A stretch of DNA of 25,310 bases from a virus. Of the stretch, positions 1-5,731 are shown piece after piece. The translations under genes and the position numbers were made by a program. The notes under the pieces were generated by a model. It had not been told where the DNA came from. It saw only the letters and a program-made list of their open reading frames with translations, and ran no database searches. Numbering within the stretch: position 1 is the stretch's first letter; the number at the start of each line of letters is the position of its first letter. Where the stretch lies: positions 1 through 25,310 of IMG/VR virus record IMGVR_UViG_3300021960_006484. One strand, written 5' to 3'.

Positions 1-107
1 AATATTGCTTGACGAGTACCATTGACACCACCATAGAGAACCTTGTCCTCAATGTGGGTCATATGAGTGTTCTTTTGTTCCGTTAAAAAATCTGAGAGGG
101 TTTTCAT
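1..107 (-). CDS. Conserved phage protein, N-terminal fragment (DUF6267-like)
   Basis: The gene starts at ATG 107..105 and runs off the left edge; 35 codons are visible. The segment with NTHMTHIEDKVLYGGVNGTR resembles the start of a conserved protein of T4-like marine phages (DUF6267-type, from memory) that has an HMxHxED motif followed by a GVxGxRxAI motif. Its function is unknown to me. The start lies 6 bases after the stop of the 71-residue late gene and has no clear Shine-Dalgarno, so it is probably translated by coupling and expressed from the same late promoter at 357-364. Confidence 0.65.
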   Translation of the reverse strand, partial: MKTLSDFLTEQKNTHMTHIEDKVLYGGVNGTRQAI

Positions 108-113
108 AATATA

Positions 114-329
114 TTAAATCCGCTGATCCCAAAAGGTCTTACTCAGCTCACCAAGAGTTGCATCAGCGGTGTCAGTTACTTTACGAACACGAGTATAGAC
201 TTGATGAGAACCATCGGTGCGAACACCAGCGGTTTGTTTCTGCCAGAGTGCAGTCTGTTTTCCGCCTGGGTCTGGTGGATTGTCATCATACTGCCAATTT
301 GGATTGCCTGGAATGTTTTGCCACGCCAT
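114..329 (-). CDS. Small late protein, 71 aa, probably virion-associated
   Basis: The 71-residue protein begins MAWQNIPGNPNW and is rich in Pro, Trp, Gln and Thr, with no membrane segment. The N-terminal motif recurs in short conserved proteins of T4-like marine phages (recognised from memory; function unknown). It lies 22 nt behind a perfect late-promoter box at 357-364, so it should be expressed late, which fits a structural or assembly role; that role is inference. GAG about 10 nt before ATG is a weak ribosome site. Confidence 0.75.
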   Translation of the reverse strand: MAWQNIPGNPNWQYDDNPPDPGGKQTALWQKQTAGVRTDGSHQVYTRVRKVTDTADATLGELSKTFWDQRI

Positions 330-356
330 TGAAAATATCTCGCAAAGGTTTCATAC

Positions 357-364
357 TATTTATA
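357..364 (-). promoter_or_regulatory. T4-type late promoter (TATAAATA)
   Basis: A perfect TATAAATA on the minus strand, the octamer read by the T4 late sigma gp55 with gp33 and the sliding clamp. Standard spacing puts +1 near 351, giving a 22-nt leader to the 71-residue gene. No -35 element is needed for this class. Confidence 0.8.
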
Positions 365-367
365 CAT

Positions 368-1771
368 TTAATATAGTTTGACAAAGTAACTTGATTGATC
401 CGTATCTGATTGTGCGTAACGAAACATCTTAGTTGTGAATTCGTTTCTCTTTGCAAGTGTACTACTCATAAGAATATCAACAAACTGCATACATATCGCT
501 TTACTATTTTTAAAGTTATAATCAGACTCTTCAACAAAATTCATAAACTCTGGCTTGTCCATCAACGGTTTACTAGGTTGAGACTTACTATTATATTTTT
601 TATATAACTCGTAAAGTTGTTCTTGAAATTTTCCGTTAGTCTCGTTTTGTTTAATCCAGTTGAGGTACTCTCTTTCAGAACCAAACCCACCGTATATTGT
701 TTTTCCGAAAACTTGTTGACAATAAAAATTTACATTACCACCACCAATTTTACCACCAGCTGCAGCACCACCTTTAATTTCACCTTGCCACGAAGTGTCT
801 CCACCAAACGTTCTAAACTGAACGTCTCCTTCACTGGTCTTCACATAAATGTCTTGTGAGTTAAAAAAGTCGCCTGTCTTACCGTAAGTAAAACTTAAAA
901 ATTTGTATGCGGGTCTACTGGCTAACTGACTTGGTGTATTAAATTCTGTCCACTTAGCATTAGATTGATTGGACGATACTTTCTTTAATGATATACCTAA
1001 CAGTTTACCTCTTTTAGCAAAATCAAATACCGCAGCGTTCAATTCACCCCAACTGCTAGTATGTTCCAATAACGGAGATTCTGTAGGCCTGAATGTAGAT
1101 GCCCAAATATCGCCGGGATTCCATTTGTCATTAGAAAAACTACCGGGCGCTTGAGGAATTTCGTCTTGTTTATCTCTTTTGTGACATTCCGTTTTTGCTT
1201 TATATACTTCATTCATAAATTTGGAACCACGATGAAAGTATACCGTATCTCTCATCTTGCTTCCATGTTTGTCAAATAGTGTATTAGCGGTCTTTATGTA
1301 AACATCGGTTTCAATCCAGTTCGCTGGACCATTCTTCAAACAATCGTTTAGTGAAACATCAGCGTTAACAAACTTTTCACCCAACTTTAGATCTTTAGGT
1401 GAAACGGAAGTACACTTACCTTTTTTAATATTAAAGACGTAGGAACAATAATAACACTGTAAGGATTCTGTATACTTGGTATCTTCAGCACCACCGCCGG
1501 AACCTGAACCGCCGCCAAAATCTTTGTCTTTAAAAATTTTAGAAAAAGGAATTTCTTTAATTGTTTTAGAAGATGCGATTTCTTTATATTTCAGAATTCT
1601 TTTCTTATTATCGTATTCGAGACCTATGACAGATTGACCAGCTTTAGTGGCACCTATGACAAAGGGTTTTTTATCTTTGATTTTAAGCGAAAAAATTTTG
1701 TCACGAGTTTCGCCAGCATAATCGCCGGAACTCGCAGTTTTTGAAAAGTCTTTTGTTTGTAACGAAGCCAT
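368..1771 (-). CDS. Large conserved late phage protein, 467 aa, function unknown
   Basis: The 467-residue protein has three visible parts. The N-terminal ~85 residues are Lys/Ile-rich. A flexible linker GGGSGSGGGAEDTKYTE follows, then a region opening with a CYYC pair (SLQCYYCSYVFN). A second Gly/Ala-rich patch (KGGAAAGGKIGGGN) lies near residue 340. The layout matches a long conserved protein of T4-like marine phages that I recognise but cannot name functionally. No signal peptide or membrane span is seen. A late-promoter box lies 5 nt before the ATG, so the gene is late and possibly structural (inference). There is no Shine-Dalgarno; see the finding on leaderless expression. Confidence 0.85.
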   Translation of the reverse strand: MASLQTKDFSKTASSGDYAGETRDKIFSLKIKDKKPFVIGATKAGQSVIGLEYDNKKRILKYKEIASSKTIKEIPFSKIFKDKDFGGGSGSGGGAEDTKYTESLQCYYCSYVFNIKKGKCTSVSPKDLKLGEKFVNADVSLNDCLKNGPANWIETDVYIKTANTLFDKHGSKMRDTVYFHRGSKFMNEVYKAKTECHKRDKQDEIPQAPGSFSNDKWNPGDIWASTFRPTESPLLEHTSSWGELNAAVFDFAKRGKLLGISLKKVSSNQSNAKWTEFNTPSQLASRPAYKFLSFTYGKTGDFFNSQDIYVKTSEGDVQFRTFGGDTSWQGEIKGGAAAGGKIGGGNVNFYCQQVFGKTIYGGFGSEREYLNWIKQNETNGKFQEQLYELYKKYNSKSQPSKPLMDKPEFMNFVEESDYNFKNSKAICMQFVDILMSSTLAKRNEFTTKMFRYAQSDTDQSSYFVKLY

Positions 1772-1775
1772 AAGA

Positions 1776-1970
1776 CTATTTATATTTTTTTTGTCTATAT
1801 TCTATTTTTCTTTCTTCACAAGCATCAACAATGTGTTTTCGTTCGTTTTGGTCAAAAGAAGACCACCACTGAATCTCAGTGATGGTTCGAAAACATCCGA
1901 TACAAATTTCAGAATCGTCTACGACACAAACCCCTAAGCAGGGAGAAGGGATAAATCCTTCTTCGTTCAC
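1776..1970 (-). CDS. DUF1289-family cysteine protein, 64 aa
   Basis: SPCLGVCVVD, then CIGCFRT, then EIQWW and NERK match the DUF1289 (PF06945) pattern: four cysteines as CxxxC and CxxC followed by RTxxEIxxW. The cysteines probably bind a metal or Fe-S cluster. The family is common in proteobacteria and its function is unsettled. The start is GTG 1970..1968, overlapping the upstream stop as GTGA, so it is translationally coupled to the secreted-protein gene. The 3' end overlaps the next late promoter. Likely acquired from a bacterial host (inference). Confidence 0.8.
   Translation of the reverse strand: MNEEGFIPSPCLGVCVVDDSEICIGCFRTITEIQWWSSFDQNERKHIVDACEERKIEYRQKKYK
1777..1784 (-). promoter_or_regulatory. 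T4-type late promoter (TATAAATA) abutting a start codon
   Basis: A perfect TATAAATA on the minus strand, overlapping the 3' end of the DUF1289 gene. Only five bases (GTCTT) separate it from the ATG of the 467-residue gene. At T4 late-promoter geometry the transcript would start at the A of that ATG. Confidence 0.75.
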
Positions 1971-2248
1971 TTCTTAAAGTTCACTTTATTACACTCAAAT
2001 CGTTCAAGACAGTTACGTGCTTTTCGTTTATTGATTGCAATATCCATCTGGGCTTTAATCTTTTGTCCACGAACATATGTTTCACCACGTTCGAGATAGA
2101 CTTTTCGCAAGTCGAGTTGAACATCTTTTTTGAACTCTTCCTTAACTTCCTTGATAATGAAAATGCCGGTGAGAATATCACCGAAGTCGGTTGCCTTAGC
2201 AGGCAGGGCGATAAAAATAAAAATTAAAGCAATAATCAGTTTTTTCAT
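1967..2248 (-). CDS. Small exported protein with signal peptide, 93 aa
   Basis: MKK is followed by a hydrophobic core of about 14 residues and an ALPAKA|TD signal-peptidase-I-like site near residue 20. The mature part (~73 residues) is highly charged, with Cys near residues 80 and 85 (NCLERFEC) that could form a disulfide in the periplasm. AGGAAA sits 6 nt before ATG. A late-like box GATAAATA lies at 2277-2284. I do not recognise a family; a periplasmic role late in infection (lysis or exclusion) is only inference. Confidence 0.75.
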   Translation of the reverse strand: MKKLIIALIFIFIALPAKATDFGDILTGIFIIKEVKEEFKKDVQLDLRKVYLERGETYVRGQKIKAQMDIAINKRKARNCLERFECNKVNFKK

Positions 2249-2276
2249 GTCATTTCCTATGTGGAACTTTATACAC

Positions 2277-2284
2277 TATTTATC
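2277..2284 (-). promoter_or_regulatory. Possible late promoter (GATAAATA, one mismatch)
   Basis: GATAAATAG on the minus strand differs from the T4 late octamer at the first base. The predicted +1 near 2271 gives a 22-nt leader containing AGGAAA before the exported-protein gene, the same geometry as the perfect box at 357-364. Confidence 0.45.
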
Positions 2285-2285
2285 A

Positions 2286-2462
2286 TTAGATAAATTTTTT
2301 CCTATCAACGATAGTAAAGGCAAGCTTGATATTTAAAAAGTGAAATATCAAACTATAGTATCGATAAACATCAGAATCCAAAACGAGATTCGCCGCAGGA
2401 AGTAATGCAATTTCTTTATACTCTTTCCAACTATTCTCAAAATCAAATTCAAATTCCATCAT
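2286..2462 (-). CDS. Hypothetical protein, 58 aa
   Basis: It opens ATG ATG GAA. GAGAGG lies 7 nt before the first ATG (2462..2460), so that start is preferred over 2459. The protein is acidic and aromatic at the N-terminus (MMEFEFDFENSWKEY) with a hydrophobic, basic C-terminus ending DRKKFI. It overlaps the end of the 102-residue gene by 14 nt, as in a coupled operon. The family is not recognised. Confidence 0.6.
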   Translation of the reverse strand: MMEFEFDFENSWKEYKEIALLPAANLVLDSDVYRYYSLIFHFLNIKLAFTIVDRKKFI

Positions 2463-2757
2463 GGTCTAACCTCTCGTGATTGCCTTTGTCTGTATCCATT
2501 GTTGCGAAGATTTTGCGAAACAGATTACCATTACGATACAGGTCAGCAATTGGGTAACCTTCAGTGGTTCGACCCATATCCACAATGACCTTATTGCCAT
2601 AACGGGTCTCTTCACAATTCGCAATAGTGATAGCTTCACCTTTTATTTCTTCCCATATTTGGAGAAGTCCTCCGGAAGTCTCAGATTCATTTATGTTGAT
2701 AACAACATCATCAGGTACACTTATCATATCAACAATTTTTAAATTTTCTACTGTCAT
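2449..2757 (-). CDS. Hypothetical protein, 102 aa
   Basis: A soluble acidic protein with a strong AGGAG 7 nt before ATG. It contains predicted beta-rich stretches and an LYRNGNLFRKIFATMD segment near the C-terminus. No cysteine motif, membrane span or catalytic motif is seen, and the family is not recognised. Its start lies just downstream of a nine-base homopolymer (C on the sense strand) at 2780-2788. No convincing promoter was found for it. Confidence 0.65.
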   Translation of the reverse strand: MTVENLKIVDMISVPDDVVININESETSGGLLQIWEEIKGEAITIANCEETRYGNKVIVDMGRTTEGYPIADLYRNGNLFRKIFATMDTDKGNHERLDHDGI

Positions 2758-2779
2758 TTTTACTCCTAAAAGTTAAAGA

Positions 2780-2788
2780 GGGGGGGGG
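2780..2788. repeat. Nine-base G:C homopolymer in an intergenic spacer
   Basis: Nine consecutive G on the plus strand (C on the transcribed-sense strand), in the 97-base spacer between the 64-residue and 102-residue genes, about 23 nt before the ATG at 2757. The same spacer holds a short direct repeat ATTGCTA-ATA-ATTGCTA on the minus strand. Confidence 0.7.
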
Positions 2789-2854
2789 TTTTGGTCCATA
2801 GCAATTATTAGCAATTTTCGTACCGCAACCCCAAAGTTAAAGTTTATGTCTCCT

Positions 2855-3049
2855 CTAGATCAAATCTCCTGTACAAAAGGCGTAGGCGGGGTTCTTGAAC
2901 TCAGCATCGAACATACCAACTTCGTCGAAACCGTACAATACGTACCCGTCCATTGGGTCAGTTCCCTTCTCATAGACAACTAAGTCAGCATCGGCAGGAA
3001 CAAAACCCTTGAAAGTGTTGATGTTGTCAACCAAGATTACGTTTTCCAT
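2855..3049 (-). CDS. Hypothetical acidic early protein, 64 aa
   Basis: The start at 3049 is preferred over an upstream in-frame ATG at 3112 because AGAAGAG precedes it and because the promoter at 3077-3105 would start RNA near 3070, inside the longer reading frame. The product MENVILVDNINTFKGF... is acidic, soluble and rich in Asp, Phe and Tyr. I recognise no family. It is the only gene directly behind this promoter. Confidence 0.7.
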   Translation of the reverse strand: MENVILVDNINTFKGFVPADADLVVYEKGTDPMDGYVLYGFDEVGMFDAEFKNPAYAFCTGDLI

Positions 3050-3076
3050 GTCTCTTCTCTCATTCATTAAAAACAT

Positions 3077-3105
3077 ATTATCGCATATATGAGGGCAAAT
3101 GTAAA
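3077..3105 (-). promoter_or_regulatory. Sigma70-type early promoter, class B
   Basis: On the minus strand, -35 TTTACA (3105..3100), 17-bp spacer, -10 GATAAT (3082..3077); +1 near 3070. The sequence around the start (3061-3081) matches that of the 6722-6750 promoter in 20 of 21 bases. Two direct copies of a ~22-bp repeat lie just upstream of -35. Confidence 0.8.
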
Positions 3106-3110
3106 GCGCC

Positions 3111-3168
3111 AAGTACTTGATTTGTAAAGGGTTTTTTTGGGGTCGTAAGTCATTGATTTGTAAGGGGA
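3111..3168 (-). repeat. Two tandem copies of an upstream promoter element
   Basis: On the minus strand, CCCCTTACAAATCAATGACT (within 3144-3168) and a variant CCCTTTACAAATCAAGTACT (within 3111-3131) lie in the same orientation, separated by an A-rich spacer. The nearer copy ends 5 bp before the -35 hexamer. Related copies stand at the same place before the promoters at 4941-4969 and 13138-13166. Confidence 0.75.
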
Positions 3169-3186
3169 TTTATATGAAGTTTTTTA

Positions 3187-3212
3187 AACTTTTTTTAGAT
3201 TGTTTTGGAATA
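3187..3212 (-). repeat. 26-bp exact repeat, copy 1
   Basis: An A/T-rich 26-bp segment, identical to 13248-13273. On the minus strand it contains CCAAAACAATCTAAAAAAAG. Both copies lie shortly after the stop codon of an operon's last gene and before the next promoter, so a role at operon boundaries is likely. Confidence 0.8.
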
Positions 3213-3240
3213 AGAATCGTGTTTTTTATATCTTTTGAGA

Positions 3241-3975
3241 CTATCGTGTGGTGCTTGATTCATTAACTTGAACAGTGGTTGACGCAGGATACAGACATCC
3301 AAGCATGCCAGGCATCAGTTGCCGGCACATAATTGCATCGTTTGGCCATGCACCATAGTCATATACAAGTGATACTAGTTTCTTCGCACCCGATGGTTTA
3401 AGGTAGTAAGCAGAGTTCCCTGGCAGACCCGCAGGATGCGCCTGAGACCGAATATAAGGTACCCCAACCACAGTATCAGGTGGAGTTCTGGAACCGATTG
3501 GTGCGGAGGCAGATTCTTGAATCTTTTGTTGATACAGGTCAGCACGAGGAGTCGCACCACGTTGAGGTCGATTTAAAGCAACTACTGATTTATTAGATGA
3601 TTCTAAAACATTTAAATTAAGTTTACGAGTGAATAGTGCATCGTGTTCAAAGATTAAAAAATCTTCTTCATGGGTGATACATTCTAACCACAACCGATAG
3701 TGTGACATAAAACAAGCTATTCGTTTTTCAGGTACCGCTGTTTGATATCCAGTTTTGGTCAGACCCGTTGCAAAATCTATAATTTCTTGTCCGTTCCAAG
3801 GGTAGTTCCAATTAAGTTGATGAAAAGACATTTCACTTTTTATGGTTTTCAAAGTAGAAGCCTCAAACAATTTTATATCAAAATCGTTCAGAACTTTCTT
3901 AGAAGATTCGATTAGATGGTCGGATCCAGCAACCGAATTATTGTCATCGAGTATTGTAATTACATTTGCTTTCAT
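3241..3975 (-). CDS. Glycosyltransferase family 25-like protein, 244 aa
   Basis: The start at 3975 forms an ATGA overlap with the upstream HD gene, has AGG 6 nt before it, and gives a family-like beginning (MKANVITILDDN). GT25-type features follow: SSKKVLNDFDI, CFMSHYRLWLECI, then the acidic metal-binding region FLIFEHDALF, and near the end a G..AYYLKPSGAKKL segment with YDYGAWPNDAIM. GT25 enzymes move sugars onto lipooligosaccharide or protein. Here the usual DxD/EDD is EHD. A phage enzyme might modify host surface glycans or phage DNA or protein; the target is not visible. Last gene of the three-gene operon behind 4941-4969. Confidence 0.7.
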   Translation of the reverse strand: MKANVITILDDNNSVAGSDHLIESSKKVLNDFDIKLFEASTLKTIKSEMSFHQLNWNYPWNGQEIIDFATGLTKTGYQTAVPEKRIACFMSHYRLWLECITHEEDFLIFEHDALFTRKLNLNVLESSNKSVVALNRPQRGATPRADLYQQKIQESASAPIGSRTPPDTVVGVPYIRSQAHPAGLPGNSAYYLKPSGAKKLVSLVYDYGAWPNDAIMCRQLMPGMLGCLYPASTTVQVNESSTTR

Positions 3976-4478
3976 AAGGAACCTACAAAATCGGCATATT
4001 TTGGCATAAGAGATTCGATCTCTTCTACATCCATAGCAAGCAAAAGCATCGCCATTTCGTGTCGCCAAGTCTCCCACAACTCCGTGTCGTGTTCTTTAAT
4101 CGACCCTGCGTTGTGGTATATGTCAAAGAACTTAATTATCTTGACCTCTTCCGGAGCCGCAAAAAGACGATCTCTATCGAGAGATTTCCGTGTTGCACGA
4201 TCACCGACGAATGTGGGGGGTTTTGTGAGATACCAGACATATTCTGCTACCCTATCTCCAAACAACTCCTCAATGTCCTCCATAGTCGCCCCAGTGTCTT
4301 CCACGGTGTCGTGTAGGATAGCGGCAACAATTGCGGTCTCACTTAACCTATGTTCTTTAACCATCTCAGCAACCGCCAGAGGGTGCTCAATGTAGGGTTC
4401 TCCGGTGTACTTCCTAATCTGCCCTTTGTGGTGCATTCCTGCCCACATCTTCGCATGGTCTATTCTTGCTTCACTCAT
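3972..4478 (-). CDS. HD-domain (p)ppGpp hydrolase-like protein (small alarmone hydrolase), 168 aa
   Basis: The start at 4478 overlaps the zincin stop by 8 nt and begins directly at the family N-terminus; longer in-frame starts lie inside the zincin gene. SpoT/Mesh1-type HD motifs are all visible: HAKMWAGMHHKGQIRKYTG, PYIEHP, AILHDTVEDT (the HD pair at about 56-57, ED at 60-61) and LFGDRVAEYV. Such enzymes remove the 3'-pyrophosphate of (p)ppGpp. No synthetase or TGS domain is present, so it is a stand-alone hydrolase. During infection it could blunt the host stringent response (inference). It lies between a zincin and a glycosyltransferase, with ATGA coupling downstream. Confidence 0.8.
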   Translation of the reverse strand: MSEARIDHAKMWAGMHHKGQIRKYTGEPYIEHPLAVAEMVKEHRLSETAIVAAILHDTVEDTGATMEDIEELFGDRVAEYVWYLTKPPTFVGDRATRKSLDRDRLFAAPEEVKIIKFFDIYHNAGSIKEHDTELWETWRHEMAMLLLAMDVEEIESLMPKYADFVGSL

Positions 4479-4917
4479 CCCAATATAACTCCGTAAATTC
4501 TTTTTCTCGTCTAAATGCTTCTTTCTCCCATGGTTGGTCTCGGTAGCGGATCGTGCCTCCACGAGGTCCTACGGGGATCTTCTGACCCTTCCAGACGGTA
4601 GCACCCTGAGACAACTCACGACGAATGTACTGTTTGATATGGACTAATTCATGGGCAATTGTAGAGGCAATCTCACGAGGTTCTACTGCTCGCAACTCAC
4701 CTTCATCGACTACCTTGCCGACCTCAACGCGATACTCATCAACATCAACATCAACTGCCTGACCAAAGAAACCATTTTCCACGACATTTTTGAAGTGAAT
4801 ACCAATAACGATATCTCGCTTAAACTCGCGAGGAAACAACTCGTTTACGACATCCTCCGCAAACTCCTCGTAGATCTTGCGACCCTTGATGCGACCCTTG
4901 AACTCTAAAATCAACAT
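4471..4917 (-). CDS. Zincin-type metalloprotease-like protein, 148 aa
   Basis: HELVH at residues 89-93 sits in a helix-like context (EIASTIAHELVHIKQYIRRE), followed about 40 residues later by WEKEAFRRE, which could give the third zinc-ligand Glu. This is the gluzincin pattern for a small phage zincin. No signal peptide is seen, so it should act in the cytoplasm. It is the first gene behind the consensus promoter 4941-4969, with AGGAGA 5 nt before ATG, so it is likely strongly expressed early. Its substrate is unknown. Proteolytic function is inferred from the motif alone. Confidence 0.7.
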   Translation of the reverse strand: MLILEFKGRIKGRKIYEEFAEDVVNELFPREFKRDIVIGIHFKNVVENGFFGQAVDVDVDEYRVEVGKVVDEGELRAVEPREIASTIAHELVHIKQYIRRELSQGATVWKGQKIPVGPRGGTIRYRDQPWEKEAFRREKEFTELYWDE

Positions 4918-4928
4918 GACATCTCCTA

Positions 4929-4943
4929 AATAACAAAGTTATT
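4929..4943. promoter_or_regulatory. Putative operator palindrome at the 4.94-kb promoter
   Basis: AATAAC-AAA-GTTATT, arms of 6 bp, overlaps the -10 region and is centred about 2 bp upstream of the predicted +1 (4934). Equivalent palindromes occur at the same position in the promoters at 8.96, 11.25 and 13.14 kb. Confidence 0.55.
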
Positions 4944-4969
4944 ATCTCATATACACGGGTAGGTGTCAA
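4941..4969 (-). promoter_or_regulatory. Sigma70-type early promoter, class A
   Basis: Minus strand: -35 TTGACA (4969..4964), 17-bp spacer, -10 GATAAT (4946..4941), +1 near 4934. It drives the zincin, HD hydrolase and GT25 operon after a ~17-nt leader with a good AGGAGA site. Confidence 0.85.
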
Positions 4970-4972
4970 GGT

Positions 4973-5035
4973 GTAAGCCCTTGATTCTAAAGGGGAAAAA
5001 AATGAAAGAAAAAACCAATAGAATCAAGGGCTTAC
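4973..5035. repeat. Long inverted repeat, 17-bp perfect arms
   Basis: GTAAGCCCTTGATTCTA at 4973-4989 is perfectly complementary to 5019-5035, with a 29-base loop that is T-rich on the minus strand. It fills the gap between the WYL_2 gene end and the -35 of the next promoter. A related inverted repeat at 13171-13232 differs in sequence, but its two arms still match each other. It could act as a transcript 3'-end structure or a protein-binding site. Confidence 0.85.
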
Positions 5036-5068
5036 GACCGGGTGAAAAGTGGAGATATAATGGAAGTT

Positions 5069-5344
5069 TCACTCAGAAGGGTATCCTTCGTACCATTTTA
5101 CCAATGTATTGACCCGAAACGAACGCCATGAGTTTTTATCAAGAGACCAAACCACCAAGTGGTCGTTGGTTTCTTGTTGTTCAAGAATCTCAGGCACATT
5201 GTGGTTCGACAACCCTGTATTCAATGTGCAAGGCATCACCCGCAACTCATCCGTATCAATCTTGGTGAATTCTACCGTCACTACACCTTTCTTTGCAGTC
5301 TCAACAAAACCTTTGATGTTGGTATTTTCTTTTCTAGTTTTCAT
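5069..5344 (-). CDS. WYL_2/DUF2693-like small beta-barrel protein, 91 aa
   Basis: The segments VTVEFTKIDTDELRVMPCTL, HLVVWSLDKNSWRSFRVNTL and KWYEGYP follow the pattern of the WYL_2 (PF10902, formerly DUF2693) family of short SH3/Sm-like beta-barrel proteins found in many T4-like phages: 'xVxFTKxDGxxRxMxCTL' followed by 'VWDxxKxxWRSFR'. A ligand- or nucleic-acid-binding regulatory role is plausible but unproven. The start forms an ATGA overlap with the upstream gene, and it ends the DUF932 operon just before the 4973-5035 inverted repeat. Confidence 0.75.
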   Translation of the reverse strand: MKTRKENTNIKGFVETAKKGVVTVEFTKIDTDELRVMPCTLNTGLSNHNVPEILEQQETNDHLVVWSLDKNSWRSFRVNTLVKWYEGYPSE

Positions 5345-5730
5345 GCAACCCTCTTTTTGATCATTAAAGTATCTTTAGGTAAAACGAAATTCCATTTGCC
5401 ATTGACAAACGCACGAATAGTCCTTTTAGCCTGAGTAAGTAACATTACTGGAGATAGATCTTCACCAAAGTCAATCATTTGATCCATATAGACTTCAGCG
5501 TCTCGCAGGGTTTTGAAGTTACCTACAAACTCTCGACCATTCTTAACAACTCGAACTTCGAAATCTTTCAGAGTTTCCATCTCTTGTTGTTCTTCTAGGT
5601 GAGTGTTAATGATTTCATTACACAAGGCGAGTGACACTTTTGCCACTCGTTTCTCAAACACCTCATCGAGGATAACTCTTCGATACTTGGTGGGAATCTC
5701 TTTATGTGAACGATATTGTACCATTTCCAT
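5341..5730 (-). CDS. Hypothetical protein, 129 aa
   Basis: A soluble protein. The N-terminal half has charged helices (YRRVILDEVFEKRVAKVSLA), and the C-terminal half has a VKNGREFVGNFKTLRDAEVYMDQ segment reminiscent of small beta-alpha folds. The family is not recognised. GGAGG lies 9 nt before the ATG at 5730; a second ATG two codons later is an alternative start. It is the middle gene of the DUF932-129aa-WYL_2 operon, coupled on the 3' side by ATGA. Confidence 0.7.
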   Translation of the reverse strand: MEMVQYRSHKEIPTKYRRVILDEVFEKRVAKVSLALCNEIINTHLEEQQEMETLKDFEVRVVKNGREFVGNFKTLRDAEVYMDQMIDFGEDLSPVMLLTQAKRTIRAFVNGKWNFVLPKDTLMIKKRVA

Positions 5731-5731
5731 A

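Noticed and set aside
3167-3174. TATAAATC as another late promoter
   Set aside because: One mismatch at the last base, more than 110 nt from the nearest start codon and inside the repeat region; chance match in AT-rich DNA is likely.
3976-4077. Longer N-terminus for the GT25 gene
   Set aside because: The extra 34 codons are read inside the HD gene, have no family similarity, and the ATG at 3975 has coupling and a ribosome site.
3916-4395. Plus-strand open frame of 159 codons
   Set aside because: It lies antisense to the HD and GT25 genes, which have clear family motifs, and has no ribosome site or recognisable sequence. The same holds for other plus-strand frames such as 23950-24384 and 10420-10851.
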